Below the pieces are notes generated by a model that worked only from the letters and a program-made list of their open reading frames with translations, was not told where the DNA came from and did not search any database. DNA of 64,000 nt, taken from the NCBI GenBank assembly GCA_016793325.1, contig JAEUKI010000078.1:82635-146634 (forward strand), read 5' to 3'. Source of the stretch: Myxococcales bacterium (GTDB lineage: Bacteria > Myxococcota_A > Polyangia > Polyangiales > Ga0077539). How positions within the stretch are numbered: the first letter of the stretch is position 1; every line of letters begins with the position of its first letter. Shown here piece after piece: positions 34,546 to 42,714 of this stretch. A program made the translations under genes and the position numbers.

Positions 34546-36912
34546 ATGGACGGCGGCGGTTCCTCGGCTGAATCCGAGGTCGTCGAGACGGAGCGCGTCG
34601 CGTACAACGATGCGGTCGTCCGAAACTTCATCTGGGCGTCGGTAGTGTTCGGCGTCGTCGGGATGCTCTTGGGCGTGATCATCGCCCTTCAGCTCGCCTG
34701 GTGGCCTGCCAACGCGGCGTCCTTCCTCACCTTCGGACGCTTGCGCCCGTTGCACACAAACGCGGTGATCTTCGCGTTCGTGGGCAACATGATGTTCGCC
34801 GGCGTCTACTACTCGACGCAGCGACTCTGCAAAGCGCGCATGGCGAGCGACCTGCTCTCGAACATCCACTTCTGGGGATGGCAGGCGATCATCGTGTCCG
34901 CGGTCGCGACGCTGCCCTTCGGCATCACGACCAGCAAGGAGTACGCAGAGCTCGAGTGGCCGATCGACATCGCGATCGCGCTCATTTGGGTGGTCTTCGC
35001 GGTGAACTTCTTCTGGACGCTCGCCAAGCGCCGCGAGAAACACCTGTACGTCGCGCTGTGGTTCTACATCTCCACGATCATCACCGTGGCGATGCTCCAC
35101 ATCGTCAACTCGCTCGCGATCCCCGTGAGCTTCTTGAAGAGCTACTCGGTGTTCGGCGGCGCGCAAGACGCGCTCGTGCAGTGGTGGTACGGACACAACG
35201 CGGTCGCGTTCTTCCTCACGACGCCGATCCTCGGGATCATGTACTACTTCGTCCCGAAGGCCTCGGGGCGGCCGGTGTACTCGTACCGACTGTCTATCGT
35301 TCACTTCTGGGCGCTGGTGTTCATGTACATCTGGGCAGGGCCTCACCACCTGCTCTTCACCGCGCTTCCTGACTGGGCGCAGACGCTCGGAATGATCTTC
35401 TCGGTCATGCTCTGGGCCCCGTCGTGGGGCGGCATGATCAACGGTCTGCTCACGCTCCGCGGAGCGTGGGACAAGCTGCGCACGGACCCGGTTCTCAAGT
35501 TCTTCGCCGCGGGCGTGACGTTCTACGGCATGGCCACGTTCGAGGGACCATTGCTCTCGATCAAGAGCGTCTCGGGCCTCGCGCACTACACGGACTGGAT
35601 CGTCGGACACGTCCACTCGGGCGCCCTCGGGTGGAACGGCTTCGTCGCCGCAGCGATGTTCTACTGGCTCGTCCCGAGGCTGTACGGAACGAAGCTCTAC
35701 TCGACGAAGGCCGCGGACGCCCACTTCTACATGGGCACCTTCGGGATCTTGATCTACGCGCTCTCGATGTGGGCCAGCGGCGTGACGCAAGGGCTCATGT
35801 GGCGCGCGCTCACCTCCAACGGCGCGCTGCAGTACCCGAACTTCGTCGAGACCACCGTCGCGATCCAGAGCATGTACTGGGCGCGCCTCGTCGGCGGCCT
35901 GCTCTACCTCGCGGGCATGTGCGTCATGGCGTGGAACCTCGTCATGACCGCGCGCGCCGGCAAAGCCGTCAACGTCGAGACCAACGTCACGTACGCGAAG
36001 GACACCGCGCCGCCCGTTCGCTGGACCGAGGTCGTCTTCGCGATGCCCGTGGTCCTCACGGCGGTCGTCCTCGCGCTGCTCGGCACCCTCGCCTTCGTCG
36101 ACGGAATGGCCGGTGTTTTCACCGTCGGAATGGCCTTCGGCATCGGCACCGTCGGCGCCATCTTGATGCAAGTCGCCCGCGGCGCGGGCGGCGCGAGCTG
36201 GCACCGTCTGCTCGAGGGCAAGCCCCTCGCGTTCACCGCGTTCACCACGATCGGCGTGCTCATCGGCGGGATCGTCGAGATCGTTCCCATCGTCGTGCAG
36301 AAGCCTTCGGATCCGCGCACGACCAACGCCCCGGCGCCGCTTCGCTCGCTCGAGCTCGCCGGTCGCGACGTGTACATCTCCGAGGGCTGCTACGTCTGCC
36401 ACTCGCAGATGATCCGGCCTTTCCGCTGGGAAACGCAGCGGTACGGCGAGCGCTCGACCATCATGGACTCGATGTACGACCACCCCTTCCAGTGGGGATC
36501 GAAGCGCACGGGCCCGGACCTCGCGCGCGAAGGTGGCAAGTACCCGAACCTCTGGCACTGGCGCCACATGATCGATCCGCGCGCCACGTCGCCCGGCTCG
36601 ATCATGCCGCCGTACCCGCACCTGCGCTCGAACACCGTCGACTTCGCTCGCACGTCTGCGTCGATGTCCGCGCTTCGAACAGTGGGCGTCCCCTACACGC
36701 AGGAGCAGATCAACAACGCCCCCAACGAGGCGCGCACGATGGCCCAAGCGATCGTCCGCGACCTGCGCGAGCAGGGCGTCCCCAACGTGCAAGAGAACAG
36801 CGAGCTCGTGGCGCTGATCGCGTACTTGCAGCGGCTCGGAGTCGCGTCGCCCCCGGCGGTCGCCGCGCACACCACGAGCGCGTCCACCAACAACGCTGTC
36901 GCGAGTCGCTGA
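34546..36912 (+). CDS. ccoNO: fused cbb3 cytochrome c oxidase subunits I/II (CcoN-CcoO)
   Basis: 788 residues. Residues 1-~500 are CcoN: LRPLHTNAVIFAFVGNMMF (haem b ligand), VQWWYGHNAVAFFLTTPILG (CuB ligand), AGPHHLL (CuB His pair) and DWIVGHVHSGALGWNGF (haem ligands). A few hydrophobic segments (~500-580) lead to CcoO: DVYISEGCYVCHSQMIRP with the haem c motif at 615-619, ERSTIMDSMYDHPFQWGSKRT-type CcoO sequence, and the Met ligand in GSIMPPYPHL. The two subunits, normally separate, are one chain. It reduces O2 at high affinity and pumps protons. The ATG at 34546 has an ideal AAAGGAG 8 nt upstream. Confidence 0.95.
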   Translation: MDGGGSSAESEVVETERVAYNDAVVRNFIWASVVFGVVGMLLGVIIALQLAWWPANAASFLTFGRLRPLHTNAVIFAFVGNMMFAGVYYSTQRLCKARMASDLLSNIHFWGWQAIIVSAVATLPFGITTSKEYAELEWPIDIAIALIWVVFAVNFFWTLAKRREKHLYVALWFYISTIITVAMLHIVNSLAIPVSFLKSYSVFGGAQDALVQWWYGHNAVAFFLTTPILGIMYYFVPKASGRPVYSYRLSIVHFWALVFMYIWAGPHHLLFTALPDWAQTLGMIFSVMLWAPSWGGMINGLLTLRGAWDKLRTDPVLKFFAAGVTFYGMATFEGPLLSIKSVSGLAHYTDWIVGHVHSGALGWNGFVAAAMFYWLVPRLYGTKLYSTKAADAHFYMGTFGILIYALSMWASGVTQGLMWRALTSNGALQYPNFVETTVAIQSMYWARLVGGLLYLAGMCVMAWNLVMTARAGKAVNVETNVTYAKDTAPPVRWTEVVFAMPVVLTAVVLALLGTLAFVDGMAGVFTVGMAFGIGTVGAILMQVARGAGGASWHRLLEGKPLAFTAFTTIGVLIGGIVEIVPIVVQKPSDPRTTNAPAPLRSLELAGRDVYISEGCYVCHSQMIRPFRWETQRYGERSTIMDSMYDHPFQWGSKRTGPDLAREGGKYPNLWHWRHMIDPRATSPGSIMPPYPHLRSNTVDFARTSASMSALRTVGVPYTQEQINNAPNEARTMAQAIVRDLREQGVPNVQENSELVALIAYLQRLGVASPPAVAAHTTSASTNNAVASR

Positions 36913-36924
36913 GGAGGATCGACC

Positions 36925-37158
36925 ATGTTCGCTCAGTACGCTCAGACCCTGCGCCAGACCTCGCTGCTCGTCATGCCGATGGTCGCGCTGCTCTGGTTCT
37001 TCGCGATGTTCGTCATCGTGCTCGTCCGCTACTCGCGCGCGAGCAAGAGCTCGTTCGACCCCGCCGCGCAGCTGCCGCTCCTCGAGGACGACGCTGCGAT
37101 GGCGACCACCACGACGACCACTCCGTCCGAAGTGAAGGAGGCGCGCAATGTCCGCTGA
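36925..37158 (+). CDS. ccoQ: cbb3 oxidase subunit CcoQ
   Basis: 77 residues with one membrane helix (LLVMPMVALLWFFAMFVIVL) and a charged tail ending in a Thr run (ATTTTTTPSE). Position between ccoO and ccoP, size and topology match CcoQ/FixQ, which stabilises CcoP in the complex. A strong GGAGGA precedes the ATG by 7 nt. It overlaps ccoP by 11 bp. Confidence 0.85.
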   Translation: MFAQYAQTLRQTSLLVMPMVALLWFFAMFVIVLVRYSRASKSSFDPAAQLPLLEDDAAMATTTTTTPSEVKEARNVR

Positions 37159-37759
37159 CAGCCTCGCGCACGGCAAGCACGCACACCTGCAAACAGGAAT
37201 CGGCGTCGACACGCCGGCCGACACCGTCGTTCACGCCGTCGATGACATCGAGGAGTACGACAACCGATTGCCCAACTGGTGGTTGCTCACGTTCTACGCG
37301 ACGATCATCTTCTCGGTCGGGTACTTCTTTCACTATCAGATGCTCGGCGGCGAGGGCACGATCTCGTCGTACGAGCGCGAGATGCAGCCTGTGTGGGCCG
37401 CAGAGGCCGCTCGATTGCGCGCTGCAGGAGCGGTCACGCCCCAGATGCTCACCGCGCTCGCGCGCGATCAGAGCATCGTGTCCCAAGGACGCGCGCTCTT
37501 CGCGACGAACTGCGCCTCGTGCCACGCGGCCAACGGCGGCGGCGGCATCGGGCCGAACCTCACGGACAGCGCGTGGATCCACGGAGGCGCCGCGGATCGG
37601 ATCTATCGCACCATCACGACGGGCGTGACCAACAAGGGAATGCCCGCGTGGGGCGCGCAGCTCGGCGCCGATCGCGTTCAAGCGATCACCGCGTTCGTGC
37701 TGACGATGAAGAACACAAACGTCCCCGGCGGACGCGCCGCGCAGGGCACGCCAGAGTGA
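37148..37759 (+). CDS. ccoP: cbb3 oxidase subunit III, one-haem CcoP
   Basis: 203 residues. The CcoP N-terminal anchor is clear (IEEYDNRLPNWWLLTFYATI). Only one haem c motif is present (NCASCHA, residues 122-126) with its Met ligand in GMPAWG, whereas typical CcoP is ~300 residues with two haems. It passes electrons from cytochrome c to CcoO. Translation overlaps ccoQ. No frameshift is seen; the protein ends naturally after VLTMKNTNVPGG, so the second haem domain is truly absent. Confidence 0.92.
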   Translation: MSADSLAHGKHAHLQTGIGVDTPADTVVHAVDDIEEYDNRLPNWWLLTFYATIIFSVGYFFHYQMLGGEGTISSYEREMQPVWAAEAARLRAAGAVTPQMLTALARDQSIVSQGRALFATNCASCHAANGGGGIGPNLTDSAWIHGGAADRIYRTITTGVTNKGMPAWGAQLGADRVQAITAFVLTMKNTNVPGGRAAQGTPE

Positions 37760-37766
37760 ATCGAAC

Positions 37767-37810
37767 GGAGTCCTCGCGGACTCCTACGGTGCGCGGACGG
37801 TCCGCGAGGA
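37767..37810 (+). promoter_or_regulatory. mutually exclusive hairpins before ccoG
   Basis: Three inverted repeats overlap in the 64-bp ccoP-ccoG gap: GGAGTC/GACTCC (37767-37784), CGCGGA/TCCGCG (37792-37806), and the longer TCCTCGCGGAC (37771-37781) with GTCCGCGAGGA (37800-37810). The 11-bp stem competes with the two small ones and covers the GAGGAG that lies 13 nt before the ccoG ATG. It could be an attenuator, an RNA-processing site or a ribosome-site switch. Confidence 0.5.
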
Positions 37811-37823
37811 GATCGCTGAGTTC

Positions 37824-39221
37824 ATGGCTCGCAAGCTGCCAGTATTGGAGACGAGCGGCGCGCTTCGGCACGACGGCTCGCGGCGGGTGATCCACCCCGC
37901 GGATGTGCACGGACGCTTCAACACCGCGCGAAAAGCGCTGTTCTACGCGCTCGTCGCGATCATGCTCTCGTTGCCGTGGATCAAGATCAACGGCAACCCG
38001 GCGGTGCTCCTCGACATCCCAGCGCGGCGCTTCTTCTTGTTCGGTGGGACGTTCAACGCGCAAGACGGCGCGATGCTGTTCTTCGTGCTCATCGCGATCG
38101 CGTGGGCGCTCGTGACGATCACGACGCTCGCCGGCCGCGTGTGGTGCGGATGGTCTTGCCCGCAGACGGTGTTTCTCGAAGGGCTCTTTCGCCCGATCGA
38201 GCGGCTCGTGCTCGGCAACGCCAACAAGCGCATCGCGCAAGACACCCAACCCGCGACCGCGGGCCTCGTGGTGAAGAAGGCCATCGTTCACGTGTTGTGG
38301 TTCGCGGCCGCCGCGCTCGTCGCGCACGCGGTGGTGAGCTTCTTCGTCCCGCCGCAGACGCTCGCGAGGTTCATCCCGCGCGGGCCGAGCTCGAGCCCGA
38401 CGACCTTCCTCTGGTCCGCGGCGTTCACGGGCGTGATCTATTTCAACTTCGCCTGGTTTCGCGAGCAGACGTGCTTGATCGTCTGCCCGTACGGCAGGCT
38501 CCAATCCGCGCTCGTCGACAAGGACTCGCTCACGGTCGGCTACGACAAGCGCCGCGGCGAACCGCGTGGAAAAGCCGCGGACAAAGAGAAGAGCCCCGAG
38601 TCCTTCGGCGACTGCGTCGACTGCAAGCGCTGCGTGGTCGTGTGCCCGACCGGCATCGACATTCGCAACGGGCCGCAGCTCGATTGCATCGGCTGCACGG
38701 CGTGCATCGACGCGTGCGACGAGGTGATGGACAAGCTCCACCGCCCGCGCGGGCTCGTCCGGTACGACTCGCTCAACGGGCTCGACGGAGACAAGAAGCG
38801 CATCGTTCGTCCGCGCGTGCTGGCGTACGCGCTCGCGGGCCTCGCGCTCTTCTCTGCGGGCACCTGCGCGTTTCGGGCTCGCAAAGACTTCGTCGCGAAC
38901 GTGCTTCGCGTGCAGGGCGCGCCCTACACGCTCGAGGGCGACACCGTGCGCAACGCGTTCGAGCTTCACGTCGTGAACAAGCGCAACGACACGAGCGTGT
39001 ACCTCATCGAGCCCGTCGCGCAGGGCACGGTGCGCTTCGTCGTTCCGCTCACCAGGATCTCGCTCGGGCCCTTCGCCGACGCGCGCGCCCCGGTGTTCGT
39101 CGTCTCGCAGCGCGGAAATCCCGCGGGAGACTTCGTCGCCCAGCTCCGCGTTCGCCGCGACGGCGCCCCGGCAAACGAGACGATCACCGTCAGCGCTCCC
39201 TGCCTCGCGCCGGGACGCTGA
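37824..39221 (+). CDS. ccoG: cbb3 oxidase accessory iron-sulfur protein
   Basis: 465 residues. A membrane helix near residues 35-52 is followed by WCGWSCPQTVFLEGLFRPIE (conserved CcoG/NapH-type), further helices, and two [4Fe-4S] motifs: DCVDCKRCVVVCPTGID and DCIGCTACIDACDEVM. The C-terminal Ig-like domain (TLEGDTVRNAFELHVVNKRN) is the usual CcoG ending. It is a copper reductase or assembly factor for cbb3 oxidase. The expected ccoH gene, usually between ccoG and ccoI, is absent. Confidence 0.95.
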   Translation: MARKLPVLETSGALRHDGSRRVIHPADVHGRFNTARKALFYALVAIMLSLPWIKINGNPAVLLDIPARRFFLFGGTFNAQDGAMLFFVLIAIAWALVTITTLAGRVWCGWSCPQTVFLEGLFRPIERLVLGNANKRIAQDTQPATAGLVVKKAIVHVLWFAAAALVAHAVVSFFVPPQTLARFIPRGPSSSPTTFLWSAAFTGVIYFNFAWFREQTCLIVCPYGRLQSALVDKDSLTVGYDKRRGEPRGKAADKEKSPESFGDCVDCKRCVVVCPTGIDIRNGPQLDCIGCTACIDACDEVMDKLHRPRGLVRYDSLNGLDGDKKRIVRPRVLAYALAGLALFSAGTCAFRARKDFVANVLRVQGAPYTLEGDTVRNAFELHVVNKRNDTSVYLIEPVAQGTVRFVVPLTRISLGPFADARAPVFVVSQRGNPAGDFVAQLRVRRDGAPANETITVSAPCLAPGR

Positions 39222-39255
39222 ACGCCCTCCCTCCATCACACACACACAATCAACC

Positions 39256-40002
39256 ATGGAGCTCGTCGCACTCGCCGCCGCCTTCGCCGCTGGCCTCGCC
39301 GCCTCGGGGCACTGCGTCGCGATGTGCGGCTCGGTCACGTGCACGATCGACGCGTCGTGCGCTCCGGGGTCGCGCGCGAGGACGCACGGGCTCTTTCTCG
39401 CCGGTCGCGTCGGCGGCTACGCGCTCGCGGGCCTCGCAGCCGGCTCGCTCGGAGGAGCGCTTCGCGCGATCGCCCCGACGAGCGCGCAGTGGGGCGTGCG
39501 CGCCGCCGTCGCGCTGCTCGGGGTGTTCGTCGGGCTTCAAACCGCCGGTGTATTGCGGGTGTTTTCGGCGTTCGAGCCCGCGTTGAAGGGCCTGTTCGCC
39601 AAGGTCTCGCCCGCCGTGAAGCGACGGTTGCGATCGCCCTCCGCGAGCGCCTCGCTCACGCTCGGGCTGCTCTGGTCGCTCGTCCCGTGCGGAATGGTCT
39701 ACGCCGCCCTCGCCCTCGCGGCCACGTCGGGCGGAGCGCTCTCGGGCGCGCTCTCGATGGTGGCGTTCGGGCTCGGGACCGCCCCGGCGCTGCTCGGCCT
39801 CGCGTGGCTGTCATCGCGATTTCGTCAGACAAATTCCAAGCAAAACAAGTGGCTCTCCCGCGCTCGCGTCGCGCTCGGGCTCACGGTCGCGCTGCTCTCG
39901 CTCGCCGAAGGATGGCGCTCGATGGAGCGCGCCGGCTGGTTCGGGGACGCGACGCGCGTCGTGTGGGACCGCGCCGACCACTGCGCGCCTCCCCCTCGCT
40001 GA
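39256..40002 (+). CDS. SafE/TauE-like membrane protein of the cbb3 locus
   Basis: 248 residues with about six membrane helices. The N-terminus ASGHCVAMCGSVTCTIDASC and the mid-protein LWSLVPCGMVYAALALAA are typical of the UreH/DsbD-like transmembrane family found after ccoG in many cbb3 loci (annotated sulfite exporter TauE/SafE). The Cys-containing GHCxxMCG loop suggests thiol-disulfide or copper handling in oxidase or cytochrome biogenesis. It lies 34 bp after ccoG and is the last gene of the locus. Confidence 0.8.
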   Translation: MELVALAAAFAAGLAASGHCVAMCGSVTCTIDASCAPGSRARTHGLFLAGRVGGYALAGLAAGSLGGALRAIAPTSAQWGVRAAVALLGVFVGLQTAGVLRVFSAFEPALKGLFAKVSPAVKRRLRSPSASASLTLGLLWSLVPCGMVYAALALAATSGGALSGALSMVAFGLGTAPALLGLAWLSSRFRQTNSKQNKWLSRARVALGLTVALLSLAEGWRSMERAGWFGDATRVVWDRADHCAPPPR

Positions 40003-40041
40003 GCGCAAGCCTTGCGCGTATGCTCTCGAGTCGTTTCAACG

Positions 40042-41952
40042 ATGACCGAGAGCGCGACGCCCGAGGGGGACGACCGGCTTCGCGCCACTGTCGCGCAGCT
40101 CGGCGCGCGCTCGCCACACGCGACGATCCGCGCGGCGCGGCGCGCGACAGAGACCTCCCCGTTGCCGAGGCTCGAGATCGAGCGCCACCCCACCGAGGAC
40201 GACGCGCAGCCCGACGATCGCCCAGAGGTCGTTCGCCAGGGAGCCCTCCTCGGCAGCGGCGGCATGGGCGAGGTGTACGCAGGCGTCCAGCGCTCGCTCG
40301 GTCGAAACGTCGCGCTGAAGTTCGTCACCGAAGACGAGGGCGACGTCGATCCCGCCGCGCGAGAAGCGCTCTTGCGCGAGGCGCGGATCACGGGGCGGCT
40401 CGAACACCCCAACATCGTCCCCGTGCACGTGCTCGGCGTCGAGAGCGGCGGCTCACCGGTGATGGTGATGAAGCGCATCGAGGGAGTGAGCTGGCGTGCG
40501 CTGCTTCGGGACCGCGATCACGAGCAGTGGCGGCGCTGGTCGACGCAACACCGCGACGCGCTCGAGGCGCACGTGTCGGTGCTCTTGTCCGTGTGCGACG
40601 CGCTCGAATACGCGCACAAAAAAAGGGTCATTCACCGGGACATCAAGCCCGACAACGTGATGATCGGCCCCTTCGGAGAAGTCTACCTCCTCGATTGGGG
40701 AATCGCCCTCGAGCTCGACGCCCGAGGCGAGGCTCGCTCGGTCGTGGGAACCCCGTCGTTCATGGCCCCCGAGATGATCGACGGAGACCCCAGCGCGGTC
40801 CGCGAGTGCACCGATGTGTTTCTGCTCGGCGCGACGCTGCACTACGCGCTCACGGGACGCGCGAGGCACGAAGGCGACTCGCTGCACGCCGTGCTCTTGG
40901 CCGCGAGAGAGTGCGCGCCGATCACCTACGGCGACGAGGTCCCCGACGAGCTCGCGCGGCTCTGCAACGACGCGACCGCGCGATCGATCGAAGAGCGCAT
41001 CCCGAGCGTGGCGCTGTTTCGTGAGCGGCTCGCGGGCTTCGTTCGACGACGGCCGTCGCACGCGCTCGCGATCGACGCCGAGCAGACGCTCTCGCGCGCC
41101 GAAGCGATGGCCCCCTCCGACGAGCGCGGGCGCGAATTGAAATGGCGCACGCTCTCGGACGCCAAGCTCGGGTTCACTCGCGCTCTCGCTCAGTGGCCGA
41201 GCAACACGCGGGCGATCGAGGGGCTCGACCGCGCGCGGCTCGCGATGATCCGACACGCGCTCGCCTCCGAGCACGCCTCCGCGGCGCGCGCGCTCTACGA
41301 CGAGCGACCGACAGCGGACCCGACGCTCGACGCTGCGATCGCTGCGCTCGAAGCGAAGGAGGCGAAGGACCGCGCGCGCGCCGAGCGCTGGGCCCAGGTC
41401 GAAGGCGAGCTCGACACCAGCCACTCGACGAAAGAGCGCTCGCTCGCGCTCGCGGTCGTGGGCGCGCTGTTCGTCGCGTTTACCGTCGCGGTCGTGGTCC
41501 TGGCCCCCGACGGTCGCCAGCCGACGCTCGTCGAAAAGCTCGGGATCGAGCTCGTCGTCGCGATCGTGGCCGTCGGCGTGTCCTTTTGGCAACGCGATCG
41601 ACTGCTGTCCGCGCGAGGCAGCCGACGCATCACGTTCGCGATCGGCGCGACGCCGGTGGTCTTGTGCCTCTCGACGCTCGCGAGCATGCGGCTCGGGGCC
41701 TCGACGCACGCCGCGACCGTCCTCTCGATGAGCTTGCTCTCCGTCGCGTACGCGACGCTCTCGGCGTTTTCAGTGCGGGCGTGGCCAGCGACGGGCGCCG
41801 CCTTGCTCGCCGCGACGCTCGGCGCCGCGATGCCCTCGCGCATGAACGTGATCATGCTGTTCGCCGCCGCGGCGATCGCGATCACGACGTTCTCCGCGGC
41901 GGCGCGCGGGAGGCTCTATCGCGAGAGAAGCGCCGCTCCCGACCGCCGGTAA
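40042..41952 (+). CDS. membrane Ser/Thr protein kinase
   Basis: 636 residues. Kinase domain ~70-330: GxGGMGEV loop (LLGSGGMGEVYAGVQ), Lys in VALKFV, catalytic HRDIKPDN (198-205), DWG in place of DFG (LLDWGIALEL), and SVVGTPSFMAPEMID. A helical linker follows to ~470, then about six membrane helices fill the C-terminus. Residues ~108-226 are nearly identical to the convergent kinase at 42715-44661, at DNA level too. Role unknown; likely a signalling kinase of the myxobacterial type. The ATG at 40042 is chosen as the first Met after a short leader. The stop TAA begins an 80-bp-type repeat. Confidence 0.9.
   Translation: MTESATPEGDDRLRATVAQLGARSPHATIRAARRATETSPLPRLEIERHPTEDDAQPDDRPEVVRQGALLGSGGMGEVYAGVQRSLGRNVALKFVTEDEGDVDPAAREALLREARITGRLEHPNIVPVHVLGVESGGSPVMVMKRIEGVSWRALLRDRDHEQWRRWSTQHRDALEAHVSVLLSVCDALEYAHKKRVIHRDIKPDNVMIGPFGEVYLLDWGIALELDARGEARSVVGTPSFMAPEMIDGDPSAVRECTDVFLLGATLHYALTGRARHEGDSLHAVLLAARECAPITYGDEVPDELARLCNDATARSIEERIPSVALFRERLAGFVRRRPSHALAIDAEQTLSRAEAMAPSDERGRELKWRTLSDAKLGFTRALAQWPSNTRAIEGLDRARLAMIRHALASEHASAARALYDERPTADPTLDAAIAALEAKEAKDRARAERWAQVEGELDTSHSTKERSLALAVVGALFVAFTVAVVVLAPDGRQPTLVEKLGIELVVAIVAVGVSFWQRDRLLSARGSRRITFAIGATPVVLCLSTLASMRLGASTHAATVLSMSLLSVAYATLSAFSVRAWPATGAALLAATLGAAMPSRMNVIMLFAAAAIAITTFSAAARGRLYRERSAAPDRR
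40363..40719 (+). repeat. kinase-core duplicated segment, copy 1
   Basis: This 357-bp stretch aligns without gaps to the reverse complement of 43921-44277 with about 18 mismatches counted by eye (~95% identity). The flanks of the two kinase genes are far less alike. It encodes the C-lobe from the alpha-C region to the DWG motif. Confidence 0.85.
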
Positions 41953-42016
41953 ATCACGCCGCGATCGAAGGTCGTAGAAGACGGCCGAGCGTCGGCGCGG
42001 TCGAGCTCGAGCCGCC
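41951..42016 (+). repeat. degenerate copy of the kinase-locus intergenic repeat
   Basis: Starting at the TAA of the kinase gene, AAATCACGCC, then GTCGTAGAA, GCGTCGGC and GAGCCGCC recur in the same order as in the 80-bp repeat at 44671-44750 (AAACCACGCC, GTCGTAGAA, GCGTCGGC, AACCGCC). About two-thirds of the first 47 positions match; it is a diverged relative. Confidence 0.5.
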
Positions 42017-42065
42017 ACGAACCCGTCGAGACAACGACGTCGATCGAACGAGCGTCGGCGCAGCG

Positions 42066-42680
42066 TCACTTCCAACGCACACGAAATCGAATCACGGTGT
42101 CCGAGTACGACTCGCACACGCAATCAACCTGGCTGTGCCCTGCGATCTCGGTCGCGGCGCGCAGCGCGGTCCCGTAGCCGTCGACGAGCAGCCTCGGGAC
42201 GTGGTTCACCGGAGCGTCGAGCTCGAGGACCGCGCTCGGCGCGCGCTCATCGAACTCGCGGAGGGACATCGACGTCCCTTTGTGAAAGAGCGCCCAGCTC
42301 GAAGCGGCCTTCGTGAGGAGTCGCCGCGCGCCGACGAGCCGAAACAAAATTCGATACATCGTCGAGTCGAGCAGGGCGTAGTTGTTCTTGTACGCGTGAG
42401 TCACGAAGAGCTCGTCACCCCACAAGACGTCCGCCGCTGCCAAGTAGATCGCCGTGGCGTTTCCCTCGTGAACCCACTCGCTCGCCTGCGGCGGTGATCG
42501 AACGAGCCGCGCGAGCTCGGGGGGCAGCGCATCGGCGAGCGTGCTCGTGTCGAATCCAGCGAACACCGAACGAAAGATCGATCCCTTTTGTTGGCACTCG
42601 GGATACGAGTCGAGGCCCTTCGGCAGCGCCGCGATGTACTGCTCCATCCTCCGCAGCGAGCCCATGACGCTCGAGAGCAT
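42066..42680 (-). CDS. hypothetical protein, possibly TIGR02265-like
   Basis: 204 residues, no signal or membrane segment. The body has SEWVHEGNATAIYLAAADVL, MYRILFRLVGARRLLTKAAS and ALRAATEIAGHSQVDCVCES, ending RFRVRW. The layout (helical front, a W..FHKGT turn, closing beta strands) recalls the myxobacterial TIGR02265/DUF2378 paralogous family, but I am unsure. It lies between two convergent kinases, 34 bp from one and antiparallel to the other. A second start (MGSLRRMEQ at 42665) is possible. Confidence 0.6.
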   Translation of the reverse strand: MLSSVMGSLRRMEQYIAALPKGLDSYPECQQKGSIFRSVFAGFDTSTLADALPPELARLVRSPPQASEWVHEGNATAIYLAAADVLWGDELFVTHAYKNNYALLDSTMYRILFRLVGARRLLTKAASSWALFHKGTSMSLREFDERAPSAVLELDAPVNHVPRLLVDGYGTALRAATEIAGHSQVDCVCESYSDTVIRFRVRWK

Positions 42681-42714
42681 ACTCGAAAGTCGCTGTTCGC
42701 TAGGCCTTCTTCAA

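Noticed and set aside
34192..37224. A 1010-codon minus-strand frame over the cbb3 locus
   Set aside because: Antisense to ccoNO, ccoQ and the end of ccoI, which have clear functional motifs; composition is charged low complexity.
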